Of a DNA stretch of 7,827 nt, positions 1-5,835 are shown piece after piece. The stretch is from CANJUD01 sp043750035 (GTDB lineage: Bacteria > Bacteroidota > Bacteroidia > UKL13-3). Position numbers and translations under genes: made by a program. The stretch's first letter is position 1, and every line of letters starts with the position of its first letter. Location: contig JAYVCI010000058.1 in assembly GCA_043750035.1 (NCBI GenBank), positions 1 to 7,827 on the forward strand, given 5' to 3'. The notes under the pieces were generated by a model. The model saw only the letters and a program-made list of their open reading frames with translations, had not been told where the DNA came from and made no database searches.

Positions 1-90
1 ATAGCAATAACAAAATCAGATCCTCGCTTTCAAGATGCCGATTGGAAAATAGAGATTCGTGCTATTTTGAAAATGGAAGGAATTAATTGA
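1..90 (+). CDS. C-terminal end of an unidentified protein, possibly YCII/DGPF-like
   Basis: An open frame enters from the left edge and ends with TGA at 88-90, giving 29 residues that finish KIEIRAILKMEGIN. A 'DP-F--A--KIEIR-I' ending resembles the last beta strand of small YCII/DGPF-type proteins, which often sit beside VOC-fold genes. That resemblance is weak because only the tail is visible. The next gene starts 75 bases downstream with no terminator hairpin between them, so co-transcription is possible. The frame itself is supported by being open to the edge and by natural-looking codon use. The family assignment is a guess. Confidence 0.4.
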   Translation: MAITKSDPRFQDADWKIEIRAILKMEGIN

Positions 91-165
91 TACTTAAAAA
101 CAGAATAGTTCCTAATTCCTGAGAGGCAAAGAATAAAGTAATAAACAATTAAAAACAAAATCAAA

Positions 166-537
166 ATGAAAAACGCAATCAACTGGTTTGAAATTCCAGT
201 AAAAAATTTCGACAGAGCAAAAAAGTTTTATGAAACAATTATGGGAGTAGAAATAAATGTGATGCCCCATCCGCAAATGAAATACGGAATGTTTCCCTAT
301 GACACAAAAAACGGAGGCATTGGTGGAGGACTCGTTGAAAGCGAAGGTTACGAACCCTCCAGTAAGGGTTCTGTTGTTTACCTCAATGGGGGCGATGATT
401 TAAGCACACCGCTTGCAAAAGTGGAGAAAGCAGGAGGGAAAATAATCATGCCTAAAACTTCTTTAGGCCCGAACGGTTTTATGGCCCACTTTATCGATAC
501 CGAAGGAAACAGAGTAGCGTTTCATTCGATGAAATAA
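166..537 (+). CDS. VOC family protein (glyoxalase/bleomycin-resistance fold)
   Basis: This 123-residue protein has the single-domain vicinal-oxygen-chelate layout. Residues 6-24 (NWFEIPVKNFDRAKKFYET) are the typical first strand and helix. A glycine-rich strand follows near 50-55 (GGIGGG), then the second beta-alpha-beta module, with 'VEKAGGKIIMPKT' at 86-98 and the closing strand 'FIDTEGNRVAFHSMK' at 109-123. Such proteins usually act as dimers in the cytoplasm. The family covers lyases, dioxygenases, antibiotic-binding proteins and many members of unknown substrate. I cannot see a convincing full metal-ligand set for a glyoxalase I, so no reaction is assigned. The start fits because an A-rich leader with no Shine-Dalgarno sequence precedes the ATG, as is usual in Bacteroidota, and the fold begins immediately. 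The length is normal for the family. Confidence 0.88.
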   Translation: MKNAINWFEIPVKNFDRAKKFYETIMGVEINVMPHPQMKYGMFPYDTKNGGIGGGLVESEGYEPSSKGSVVYLNGGDDLSTPLAKVEKAGGKIIMPKTSLGPNGFMAHFIDTEGNRVAFHSMK

Positions 538-643
538 AAACCAGCCACAATGAAGATTTTAGATTTTGAGGGCCCTAGACGCTAAATGGGGGCAACCAAT
601 ATAAGGAAGAAAACTTTAGTTATTTATAACACGAAATATTATT

Positions 644-651
644 TATTTTTG
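644..651 (+). promoter_or_regulatory. Candidate -7 promoter element upstream of the DUF4160 gene
   Basis: TATTTTTG matches the Bacteroidota -7 consensus TAnnTTTG and lies 23 bases before the ATG at 675. No clear TTTG -33 element is seen at the usual spacing. In AT-rich DNA the motif occurs by chance, so this is only suggestive. If real, it means the shortened DUF4160 frame has its own promoter. Confidence 0.3.
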
Positions 652-674
652 CTGAAAAATATCAATTCGCTTTT

Positions 675-842
675 ATGCCAGTAATTTCAATTACCGACAG
701 TGAAGTATTAGAAGGCGAATTGCCTAAAAGTAAATTAAGATTAGTGTTGGCCTGGATTGAATTGCATCGTGAAGAACTGATGGCTAACTGGGAATTAGCT
801 AAAAACGGAACTACGTTACTTAACATAAAACCTTTGCAGTAA
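675..842 (+). CDS. DUF4160 domain protein, N-terminally short (possible remnant)
   Basis: The frame from ATG 675 to TAA 840-842 encodes 55 residues. Residues 11-55 are a clear DUF4160 C-terminal part: 'EVLEGELP', then 'LRLVLAWIELHREELMANWE' at 21-40, and a closing 'NIKPLQ'. Full-length members run to about 80-95 residues and begin with a segment ending in a PPHxH-type histidine motif, which is missing here. The same frame stays open back to 630, and codons 651-665 read A-E-K-Y-Q, faintly like the family's 'HAEYQ', but the histidines are not seen and TAA at 627-629 blocks it. The gene is therefore either shortened or decayed at its 5' end. Its stop codon is one base from the DUF2442 start, the common arrangement for this pair. 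The molecular function of the family is not established. Confidence 0.7.
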   Translation: MPVISITDSEVLEGELPKSKLRLVLAWIELHREELMANWELAKNGTTLLNIKPLQ

Positions 843-843
843 A

Positions 844-1083
844 ATGAAAAAAGTATTAGAGGTTAAAGCCTTGAAGAATTATATCCTTCAACTTAAATTT
901 GATACCGAAGAGATTCGCTATTTTGATGTAAAGCCATATTTGAATTTGGGAATTTTTACCGAACTACAAAATGAAAGTTATTTTAATCAAGTTTCCAAAC
1001 AGTTTGACAGCATAGCATGGAAAAACGGGCAGGACTTTAGCCCAGAAACTTTGTACATTAAAAGTGTGAAAAACTTAATATAA
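844..1083 (+). CDS. DUF2442 domain protein
   Basis: This 79-residue protein matches the DUF2442 pattern over its whole length. It shows a first pair of strands (YILQLKFDTEEIRYFDVKPYL at 13-33, with the conserved 'FDVKPYL'), the 'GIFTEL' segment at 36-41, 'YF-QV' at 46-50, and the signature 'IAWKNGQDFSPETLY' at 57-71. These small proteins have the fold of the NE0471 N-terminal domain and are often encoded directly after DUF4160 genes. The pair has toxin-antitoxin-like gene organisation, but no activity can be read from the sequence. The gene looks intact, and the one-base gap to DUF4160 implies translational coupling. No terminator follows it. Confidence 0.85.
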   Translation: MKKVLEVKALKNYILQLKFDTEEIRYFDVKPYLNLGIFTELQNESYFNQVSKQFDSIAWKNGQDFSPETLYIKSVKNLI

Positions 1084-1106
1084 TTAGTTAAATGGGCGTT
1101 GTATAA

Positions 1107-1195
1107 TTATTCACAGAAAGTCTTAGTATAAAATTGCATTTTTCCACATGTTGAAAATCAAGGGGAGCAATTGTTAACAGGAGGGTGTGGGATAA
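1107..1195. other. Group of DnaA-box-like sequences in an intergenic region
   Basis: Two perfect matches to TTWTNCACA lie 33 bases apart on the + strand: TTATTCACA at 1107-1115 and TTTTCCACA at 1140-1148. The second abuts a reverse-strand near match (TTTTCAACA on the - strand, 1149-1157, one mismatch), so 1140-1157 is an 18-bp imperfect palindrome. A fourth near match, TGTGGGATAA at 1186-1195, is the reverse-strand box TGTGGATAA with one extra G. GTTAAC sits between at about 1173-1178. This could be a replication origin, a DnaA-titration site or a DnaA-regulated promoter, or chance. There is no dnaA, dnaN or other origin-linked gene in the window. Confidence 0.35.
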
Positions 1196-1225
1196 GTGGA
1201 TTGGGAAATGAAGTTAAGTGAATTT

Positions 1226-1259
1226 GTAATGCCAAAAGCATTACTTTTGCGTAATGCTT
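1226..1259. repeat. Three GTAATGC heptamers in alternating orientation over a start codon
   Basis: GTAATGC occurs at 1226-1232, its exact reverse complement GCATTAC at 1238-1244, and GTAATGC again at 1251-1257. Start-to-start spacing is 12 and 13 bases, slightly over one helical turn. The second and third copies form a 9-bp perfect inverted repeat (1236-1244 with 1251-1259, 6-base spacer). The first and second form a 7-bp one with a 5-base spacer. The third copy contains the ATG at 1254, and a TAnnTTTG element lies between copies two and three. This placement suggests a repressor operator or a start-codon hairpin, but no regulator is identified. Confidence 0.5.
1242..1249 (+). promoter_or_regulatory. 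Candidate -7 promoter element, nearly leaderless
   Basis: TACTTTTG fits TAnnTTTG and ends four bases before the ATG at 1254, so transcription would begin at or next to the start codon. The only upstream TTTG (1223-1226) is 15 bases away, shorter than the usual spacing of about 19 bases, so the -33 part is weak. It is embedded in the heptamer array, where a bound protein would block it. Confidence 0.4.
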
Positions 1260-1793
1260 CGTAGATGTGTTATAATAACTTTTATACTAAGTTTCTTGTT
1301 TAATATAGAAGTCCGTGCACAAAATGAGCTGCAATTTGACACTCTAAATATTACTAAGGCTTCTGGTTCAACTAATTTTAAACAAATATACTCTTTAATA
1401 GTTGATACAGCTATACGATCACATATAGGTAGTTTTAATAAATATTCTGACTCTTTATATCGTATCCCAAACTCTCTCAATAAAAACTTTCTGACAAATT
1501 TATTTAGCAAGGTTCAATCGCTGGGCTGTATGCAATTTAAATCAAAGACTCCTTGTTCTCCAATAGAAATATATGTTCTATACTTCTCAGATAGTATTTC
1601 AGCTTTAAAAGCATTAAATGTTGCAAATAAAAATAAAATATATTTTGAAGATGAAACTATTTTGCCTATAACTTTTGATGCGGAACAACATAGAAACATA
1701 CTAATATATATTAGTTATTTAAAATGCAAGGATGTAGAATATAAATATATAATAAATCAGTTAATCATTAATTATAAAACAGCTGAGTGGTAA
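1254..1793 (+). CDS. Small AT-rich exported protein of unknown family
   Basis: This 179-residue protein opens with a standard signal peptide: LRR positive region at 2-4, hydrophobic core about 5-18 (CVIITFILSFLFNI), and a probable cleavage after 'VRA' at residue 22, before QNELQ. C5 lies before the core with no lipobox, so it is not an obvious lipoprotein. The mature part has three cysteines (C92, C101, C158) and alternating polar and hydrophobic stretches such as 'IEIYVLYFSDSISALKALNV' at 104-123. I recognise no domain. The DNA is much richer in A+T than its neighbours: two 60-base stretches I counted have 25% (1381-1440) and 20% (1621-1680) G+C, against 37-52% in two kup stretches. That fits a recently acquired or fast-evolving gene. 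The start is set by the signal peptide and lies inside the heptamer array. It ends 27 bases before Nif3. Confidence 0.7.
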   Translation: MLRRCVIITFILSFLFNIEVRAQNELQFDTLNITKASGSTNFKQIYSLIVDTAIRSHIGSFNKYSDSLYRIPNSLNKNFLTNLFSKVQSLGCMQFKSKTPCSPIEIYVLYFSDSISALKALNVANKNKIYFEDETILPITFDAEQHRNILIYISYLKCKDVEYKYIINQLIINYKTAEW

Positions 1794-1801
1794 AGTACCA
1801 C
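1787..1801 (+). terminator. Short hairpin over a stop codon, possible weak terminator
   Basis: GTGGTA (1787-1792), a 3-base loop AAG and TACCAC (1796-1801) form a perfect 6-bp stem that includes the TAA stop at 1791-1793 of the exported-protein gene. A five-T run follows only nine bases later (1811-1815) and belongs to the next promoter element. It is therefore not a canonical intrinsic terminator, and may be a weak one, an mRNA-end structure or chance. Confidence 0.25.
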
Positions 1802-1808
1802 ATTCCAC

Positions 1809-1816
1809 TATTTTTG
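1809..1816 (+). promoter_or_regulatory. Candidate -7 promoter element for the nif3 operon
   Basis: TATTTTTG matches TAnnTTTG and ends four bases before the ATG at 1821 (TATTTTTGCCCCATG). Transcription would start at or beside the start codon, giving a leaderless or nearly leaderless mRNA. No TTTG -33 element is seen in 1782-1792. The same TTTGCCCC string follows the kup -7 element, which supports its being a real promoter type in this genome. Confidence 0.45.
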
Positions 1817-1820
1817 CCCC

Positions 1821-2915
1821 ATGCAAATACACGAAATCTGCAATTACCTTAACAGTATAGGACCGCCCCATCTGCAAGAAAGCTATGATAACAGCGGCTT
1901 GCTTATCGGCAATCCATATGCTGAGCTTACAAAAGCTCTCATTACTTTAGATGTTACAGAAGCGATATTGCAAGAAGCGATTGATAATAATTGTAATATG
2001 ATCATTGCCCATCACCCGCTCATCTTTGGCGGGCTCAAACGCATTACGGGTGCAGATTATGTGCAACGTTGCGTAACAATGGCTATTAAAAACGATATCG
2101 CCATTTATGCCATTCACACCAATTTGGATAATGTGCTGTGGGGAGTGAATCATAAAATAGCAGAGAAGCTTGGATTACAGAATTTGCAGATACTACAACA
2201 TAAAGAAGGGCAACTTTTAAAACTTGTCACGTTTGTGCCTAATGAGAAAGCCCAAGAAGTTCGTGATGCTTTGTTTGCCGCAGGTGCGGGCACTATTGGC
2301 TTGTATGACAACTGTAGTTATAATACTGAAGGAACAGGAACCTTTAAAGCGGGCGAAGGAACCAATCCCTTCGTTGGAGAAAAACATCAAATCCACTACG
2401 AACATGAAACAAGGATTGAAACTATTGTACCTGTGCATTTAAAAAGCCAAGTACAAAAAGCACTGATTATTTCCCATCCTTATGAAGAAGTTGCTTTTGA
2501 TTGGTATTCTGTTTTGAATAACCACCCACAAATAGGAAGCGGTGCAATTGGCGAACTCGAAAATGAAATGGAAGTTGCTGCTTGGCTTGAATATTTGAAA
2601 ACGAAGATGAATCTTTCTAGTATCCGCTATACCAAATCATATAAGGGCAAAATAAAAAAAGTAGCAATCTGCGGCGGAAGCGGAAGCTTCTTGCAAAAAA
2701 TTGCGAGGAGTGCTGGAGCAGACGCATACATAACAGCCGATTTTAAATACCACGACTTTTTTATTGCCGAAGATGCCATGCTGTTGTGCGATATAGGGCA
2801 TTATGAAAGTGAAATATTTACAAATGAATTGCTTTTGGAAAAATTGAGAGAAAAATACCTTACTTTTGCAGCCCAAATTTCGGCAATAGATACCAACCCC
2901 ATAAACTATTATTAA
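1821..2915 (+). CDS. nif3: Nif3-like dinuclear metal center protein (GTP cyclohydrolase 1 type 2 homolog)
   Basis: This 364-residue protein belongs to the Nif3/YbgI family of cytoplasmic, ring-shaped hexamers with a two-metal site. Visible ligands are H64-H65 in 'IIAHHPLIFGG' (61-71), D103 in 'HTNLDNV' (99-105), and H327 with E331 in 'GHYESE' (326-331), so the site is complete. The N-terminal 'SYDNSGLLIG' (21-30) is also typical. Short members such as E. coli YbgI have about 250 residues. This one is the long type with a central PII/CutA-like insert at about 130-235, including 'VTFVPNEKAQEVRDALFAAG' and 'ISHPYEEVAFDWY'. The family is labelled a GTP cyclohydrolase homolog, but its cellular role remains unsettled. 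The start fits because the conserved N-terminal helix begins at once after a promoter-like element. It is followed after eight bases by the zinc-ribbon gene, a pairing common in bacteria, so the two are presumably one operon. Confidence 0.95.
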   Translation: MQIHEICNYLNSIGPPHLQESYDNSGLLIGNPYAELTKALITLDVTEAILQEAIDNNCNMIIAHHPLIFGGLKRITGADYVQRCVTMAIKNDIAIYAIHTNLDNVLWGVNHKIAEKLGLQNLQILQHKEGQLLKLVTFVPNEKAQEVRDALFAAGAGTIGLYDNCSYNTEGTGTFKAGEGTNPFVGEKHQIHYEHETRIETIVPVHLKSQVQKALIISHPYEEVAFDWYSVLNNHPQIGSGAIGELENEMEVAAWLEYLKTKMNLSSIRYTKSYKGKIKKVAICGGSGSFLQKIARSAGADAYITADFKYHDFFIAEDAMLLCDIGHYESEIFTNELLLEKLREKYLTFAAQISAIDTNPINYY

Positions 2916-2923
2916 TAAACAAC

Positions 2924-3670
2924 ATGGAAGCTACCGTTGAGCAAAAACTAGAAGCACTTTACAAACTACAACTTATCGACTCTCAGATTGATCGGGTAAA
3001 ATCGATGCGTGGAGAGTTACCACTTGAAGTGGCAGACCTTGAAGATGAGATAGCCGGACTCGAAACCCGTCAATCAAACTTAAACACAGAGGTTGCCAAA
3101 CTGGAGGAGACCATCGCGACCAATAAGCACAATATCAAAACATCGCAGGCACTAATCAAAAAGTACGATGGCCAGCTTACCAATGTAAAAAACAACCGTG
3201 AGTATGATGCCCTTACTAAAGAGGTAGAAATTCAAGGTTTAGAAATTCAGGCCGCTGAAAAAAGAATCAAAGACTTTCAAGTAGAGGTAAAATACAAAAA
3301 CGAACTGGTAGAGAAACTAAAAGAAGAGATTAGCGAACGCAATAAAGATCTTGCCAATAAAAAAAGCGAATTGGACAATATTATAGAAGAGACCACCAAA
3401 GAAGAAAAAGAATTGGACAAGCACCGTAAAACAGCCCACAAAATTGTTGATGAAAGATTATACTCAGCCTATTATCGTATCCGCAGCAATGTAAGAAACG
3501 GATTGGGCGTATCCATCATCGAACGCGATTCGTGCAGTGGCTGTTTTGCTTCTATACCACCTCAAAGACAGATAGAAATTAAGCAACACAAAAAAATTAT
3601 AGTTTGCGAAAACTGCGGGCGTATCCTTGTTGACTCTAAGCTGGCAGGAGAAGTAGCGGTTGAAAACTAA
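2924..3670 (+). CDS. Coiled-coil C4-type zinc-ribbon protein (DUF164/CT398-like)
   Basis: This 248-residue cytoplasmic protein has the two-part layout of the DUF164 family. A long charged, heptad-like coiled-coil hairpin spans about 5-170, rich in E, K, L and I. It contains the family segment 'NVKNNREYDALTKEVE' at 87-102, the turn region of the hairpin. A C-terminal zinc ribbon follows, with C204-x2-C207 and C228-x2-C231 separated by 20 residues and flanked by 'GVSIIERDSCSGC' and 'IIVCENCGRILV'. Characterised relatives include Chlamydia CT398 and Helicobacter HP0958, which bind sigma-54, secretion or flagellar partners and RNA. No such partner is visible here, so the role is unknown. It starts eight bases after the Nif3 stop with no separate promoter and is followed by a strong terminator, making it the last gene of the operon. 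All four zinc ligands are present and the length is normal. Confidence 0.93.
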   Translation: MEATVEQKLEALYKLQLIDSQIDRVKSMRGELPLEVADLEDEIAGLETRQSNLNTEVAKLEETIATNKHNIKTSQALIKKYDGQLTNVKNNREYDALTKEVEIQGLEIQAAEKRIKDFQVEVKYKNELVEKLKEEISERNKDLANKKSELDNIIEETTKEEKELDKHRKTAHKIVDERLYSAYYRIRSNVRNGLGVSIIERDSCSGCFASIPPQRQIEIKQHKKIIVCENCGRILVDSKLAGEVAVEN

Positions 3671-3694
3671 GAAATATTTTAAAAATATTCATTT

Positions 3695-3722
3695 AAAAAC
3701 CGGTCAATAGCCGGTTTTTTTT
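3695..3722 (+). terminator. Strong intrinsic terminator after the nif3-zinc ribbon operon
   Basis: AAAAACCGG (3695-3703) pairs perfectly with CCGGTTTTT (3711-3719) across a 7-base loop, and the T run continues to 3722. The stem plus eight Ts lies 25 bases after the zinc-ribbon stop. It separates this operon from kup and is the clearest terminator in the window. Confidence 0.9.
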
Positions 3723-3731
3723 GTTAGGGCG

Positions 3732-3749
3732 ATACATTATATACATTAT
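3732..3749. repeat. Perfect tandem 9-bp repeat upstream of kup
   Basis: ATACATTAT occurs twice with no gap (3732-3740 and 3741-3749), 75 bases before the kup start and just after the terminator. It is AT-rich and may be chance, or a direct-repeat binding site for a regulator of kup. No -33 or -10 element overlaps it. Confidence 0.45.
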
Positions 3750-3799
3750 CAAGCAAATAAAATTTAAGCACCCGATAACAATACGGTTTTAAGTTCCGA

Positions 3800-3807
3800 T
3801 AAATTTG
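3800..3807 (+). promoter_or_regulatory. Candidate -7 promoter element for kup
   Basis: TAAATTTG matches TAnnTTTG and is followed by CCCC, as in the nif3 promoter. It ends 16 bases before the ATG at 3824, so the 5' leader would be only about 10 bases. No TTTG is present at the expected -33 distance (around 3773-3779). Its position in the short gap after a strong terminator fits a kup promoter. Confidence 0.45.
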
Positions 3808-3823
3808 CCCCACTAATTTCACA

Positions 3824-5800
3824 ATGGAATCTCCAGTCCAAGGAAACACAATCAACCGTTATTCGTTCGGCACCCTGCTCATCACATTGGGTATCATATA
3901 TGGCGACATAGGTACGTCGCCTTTGTATGTAATGGATGCCATCATAAAACAAGGCCATGGTGTTGAAGGTGGCGTATTACGTTTCGACCCATTGCTGGTG
4001 CTAGGTGGCATTTCCTGCATCTTTTGGACACTGACCATACAAACCACTATTAAATATATTATACTTACCCTACGGGCTGATAACAATGGTGAGGGAGGCA
4101 TATTTTCTTTGTTTGCTTTGGTAAGGCGATACCGCAAATGGTTATATGTTCCAGCTATTATTGGCGGATGTACACTTTTGGCTGATGGTTTTATCACCCC
4201 TCCTATTTCTGTTACCTCAGCACTTGAGGGACTTCAAATGATTAATCCCAACATCACTACCGACCAGATAGTACCGATGGTGATTGTGATAATCACCATA
4301 ATATTTGCATTCCAACGTTGGGGGACAACCCTAGTTGGTAAAACTTTTGGCCCATTAATGTTTATTTGGTTTACTATGCTGGGCGTATTGGGTGTGGTAG
4401 GTTTAATTCAATATCCTGAAATTATTAAAGCGATTAATCCCTATTATGCTTATCAACTTTTGGCTGAATATCCGCAAGGCTTTTGGTTATTGGGAGCCGT
4501 TTTTTTATGTACCACGGGAGCCGAAGCATTATATAGTGATTTGGGGCATTGTGGCCGTATCAATATCCGTATAAGTTGGATTTTTGTTAAGACAACACTC
4601 TTATTAAACTACTTTGGGCAGGGAGCATTTTTACTTGCCCATAATGGGCAAGCCGCACCTGAAAAAATGTTTTATTCATTGATGCCACATTGGTTTTTAC
4701 CTTACGGTATAACAGTGGCCACTATTGCAGCTATTGTTGCCAGCCAAGCTCTAATTAGTGGTTCTTTCACCTTAATAAGTGAGGCCATGCGGTTAAACTT
4801 TTGGCCTAAAGTGGGTATTAAATATCCAACAGCACATAGAGGACAATTATATGTGCCCAGTATCAATAATATACTTTGGCTAGGTTGTATCTGTGTGGTT
4901 TTATATTTTAAAGAATCAGGAAGGATGGAGGCTGCCTATGGGCTTGCCATCACTTTAACCATGTTAATGACCACCATATTGCTTACGGCCTGGCTGCTGT
5001 CCCGAAAGATAAACCCAATGATTGTGGTTTCGCTTACCTTGGTGTTTCTTACTGTTGAGATAACCTTTTTGGTGGCAAACCTTAGTAAATTTAAAGATGG
5101 CGGTTTTATCACACTCATATTAGCTTCAGGCCTGTTGTTTGTGATGTATATATGGCATAGAGCCCGGCAAATACAGAAACGTTATATTCATTATAATGAC
5201 ATCCATAAATATTTGCCCATGATAGAAGAGTTGCATGCCGATACAGAAATCCCAAAACATGCAGGCAATTTGGTTTATCTAACTAACTCTAATTATCCCA
5301 ACCTGATAGAAGCTAAGATTATAAATAGCATACTGAAGAAAAAACCAAAAAGGGCAGACGTTTACTGGCTATTGCATGTAAACACCAGCGATGAGCCACA
5401 TACTGTGGAGTACAAAGTTCACCATTTAATACCCGGGAAAGTGATCAGGGTTGATTTTAATTTGGGCTTTAGGGTGGAGCAAAGAATAAATATGTATTTC
5501 AGAAAAGTAATTGACGAGCTGGTAAAACACCACGAAGTATCTATTACAAGCCGCTATAAATCATTAGAAAAATATCATATAGCTGGAGATTTTCAGTTTG
5601 TAATTTTTGATAGATTTATGAGTTACGAAAACGACCTGCCTTTTTTGGAAGACTTTACTTTAGACATGTATTTCCAATTGAAAAAATTGAGCACGCCTAC
5701 TACCAGGGCATTTGGACTGGACAATAGTGTGGTAAGTGTAGAGACTGTTCCCCTTATCATTTCTCAGCCCAAAAATATCAAAATAAAACGCCTGACTTAG
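3824..5800 (+). CDS. kup: KUP-family potassium uptake transporter
   Basis: This 658-residue inner-membrane protein imports K+ together with protons, as known for the KUP/HAK/KT family. Signature segments are all present: 'IIYGDIGTSPLYVMDAI' (24-40), 'KYIILTLRADNNGEGGIFSL' (77-96), 'LLADGFITPPISVTSALEGL' (118-137), 'CTTGAEALYSDLGHCGR' (229-245), 'NYFGQGAFLL' (262-271) and 'SGSFTLISEAMRL' (312-324). The acidic residues D28, E135 and E234 fall at the conserved membrane positions of the family. About twelve hydrophobic segments occupy 16-445. A soluble C-terminal domain of roughly 210 residues follows, including 'HLIPGKVIRVDFNLGFRVEQ' (534-553). The length is typical of Bacteroidota members, somewhat longer than the 622-residue E. 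coli protein. The start is well placed, shortly before membrane segment 1. It is monocistronic by context, with a terminator before it and an intergenic control region after it. No c-di-AMP riboswitch-like structure is seen in the short leader. Confidence 0.97.
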   Translation: MESPVQGNTINRYSFGTLLITLGIIYGDIGTSPLYVMDAIIKQGHGVEGGVLRFDPLLVLGGISCIFWTLTIQTTIKYIILTLRADNNGEGGIFSLFALVRRYRKWLYVPAIIGGCTLLADGFITPPISVTSALEGLQMINPNITTDQIVPMVIVIITIIFAFQRWGTTLVGKTFGPLMFIWFTMLGVLGVVGLIQYPEIIKAINPYYAYQLLAEYPQGFWLLGAVFLCTTGAEALYSDLGHCGRINIRISWIFVKTTLLLNYFGQGAFLLAHNGQAAPEKMFYSLMPHWFLPYGITVATIAAIVASQALISGSFTLISEAMRLNFWPKVGIKYPTAHRGQLYVPSINNILWLGCICVVLYFKESGRMEAAYGLAITLTMLMTTILLTAWLLSRKINPMIVVSLTLVFLTVEITFLVANLSKFKDGGFITLILASGLLFVMYIWHRARQIQKRYIHYNDIHKYLPMIEELHADTEIPKHAGNLVYLTNSNYPNLIEAKIINSILKKKPKRADVYWLLHVNTSDEPHTVEYKVHHLIPGKVIRVDFNLGFRVEQRINMYFRKVIDELVKHHEVSITSRYKSLEKYHIAGDFQFVIFDRFMSYENDLPFLEDFTLDMYFQLKKLSTPTTRAFGLDNSVVSVETVPLIISQPKNIKIKRLT

Positions 5801-5835
5801 TCAAAATGTAAGGCTTGGAATATTTGAATTTGAGA

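Noticed and set aside
550..585. Short + strand frame starting ATG AAG ATT TTA
   Set aside because: Only 11 codons, no similarity recognised and no promoter element. It probably lies in decayed or plain intergenic sequence before the DUF4160 gene.
619..630. GTTAT-TT-ATAAC inverted repeat before the DUF4160 gene
   Set aside because: Five-base AT-rich arms are expected often by chance in this DNA.
1241..1510. Minus-strand 89-codon frame opposite the AT-rich exported protein
   Set aside because: It overlaps a + strand gene with a proper signal peptide and full-length frame, and its own translation shows no domain.
3673..3689. AATATTTT/AAAATATT inverted repeat after the zinc-ribbon stop
   Set aside because: It consists only of A and T with a one-base centre, is unstable as RNA, and lies beside a far stronger terminator.
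3859..4197. Minus-strand 112-codon frame inside kup
   Set aside because: It lies opposite the most conserved part of kup, so its length follows from the codon use of the real gene.
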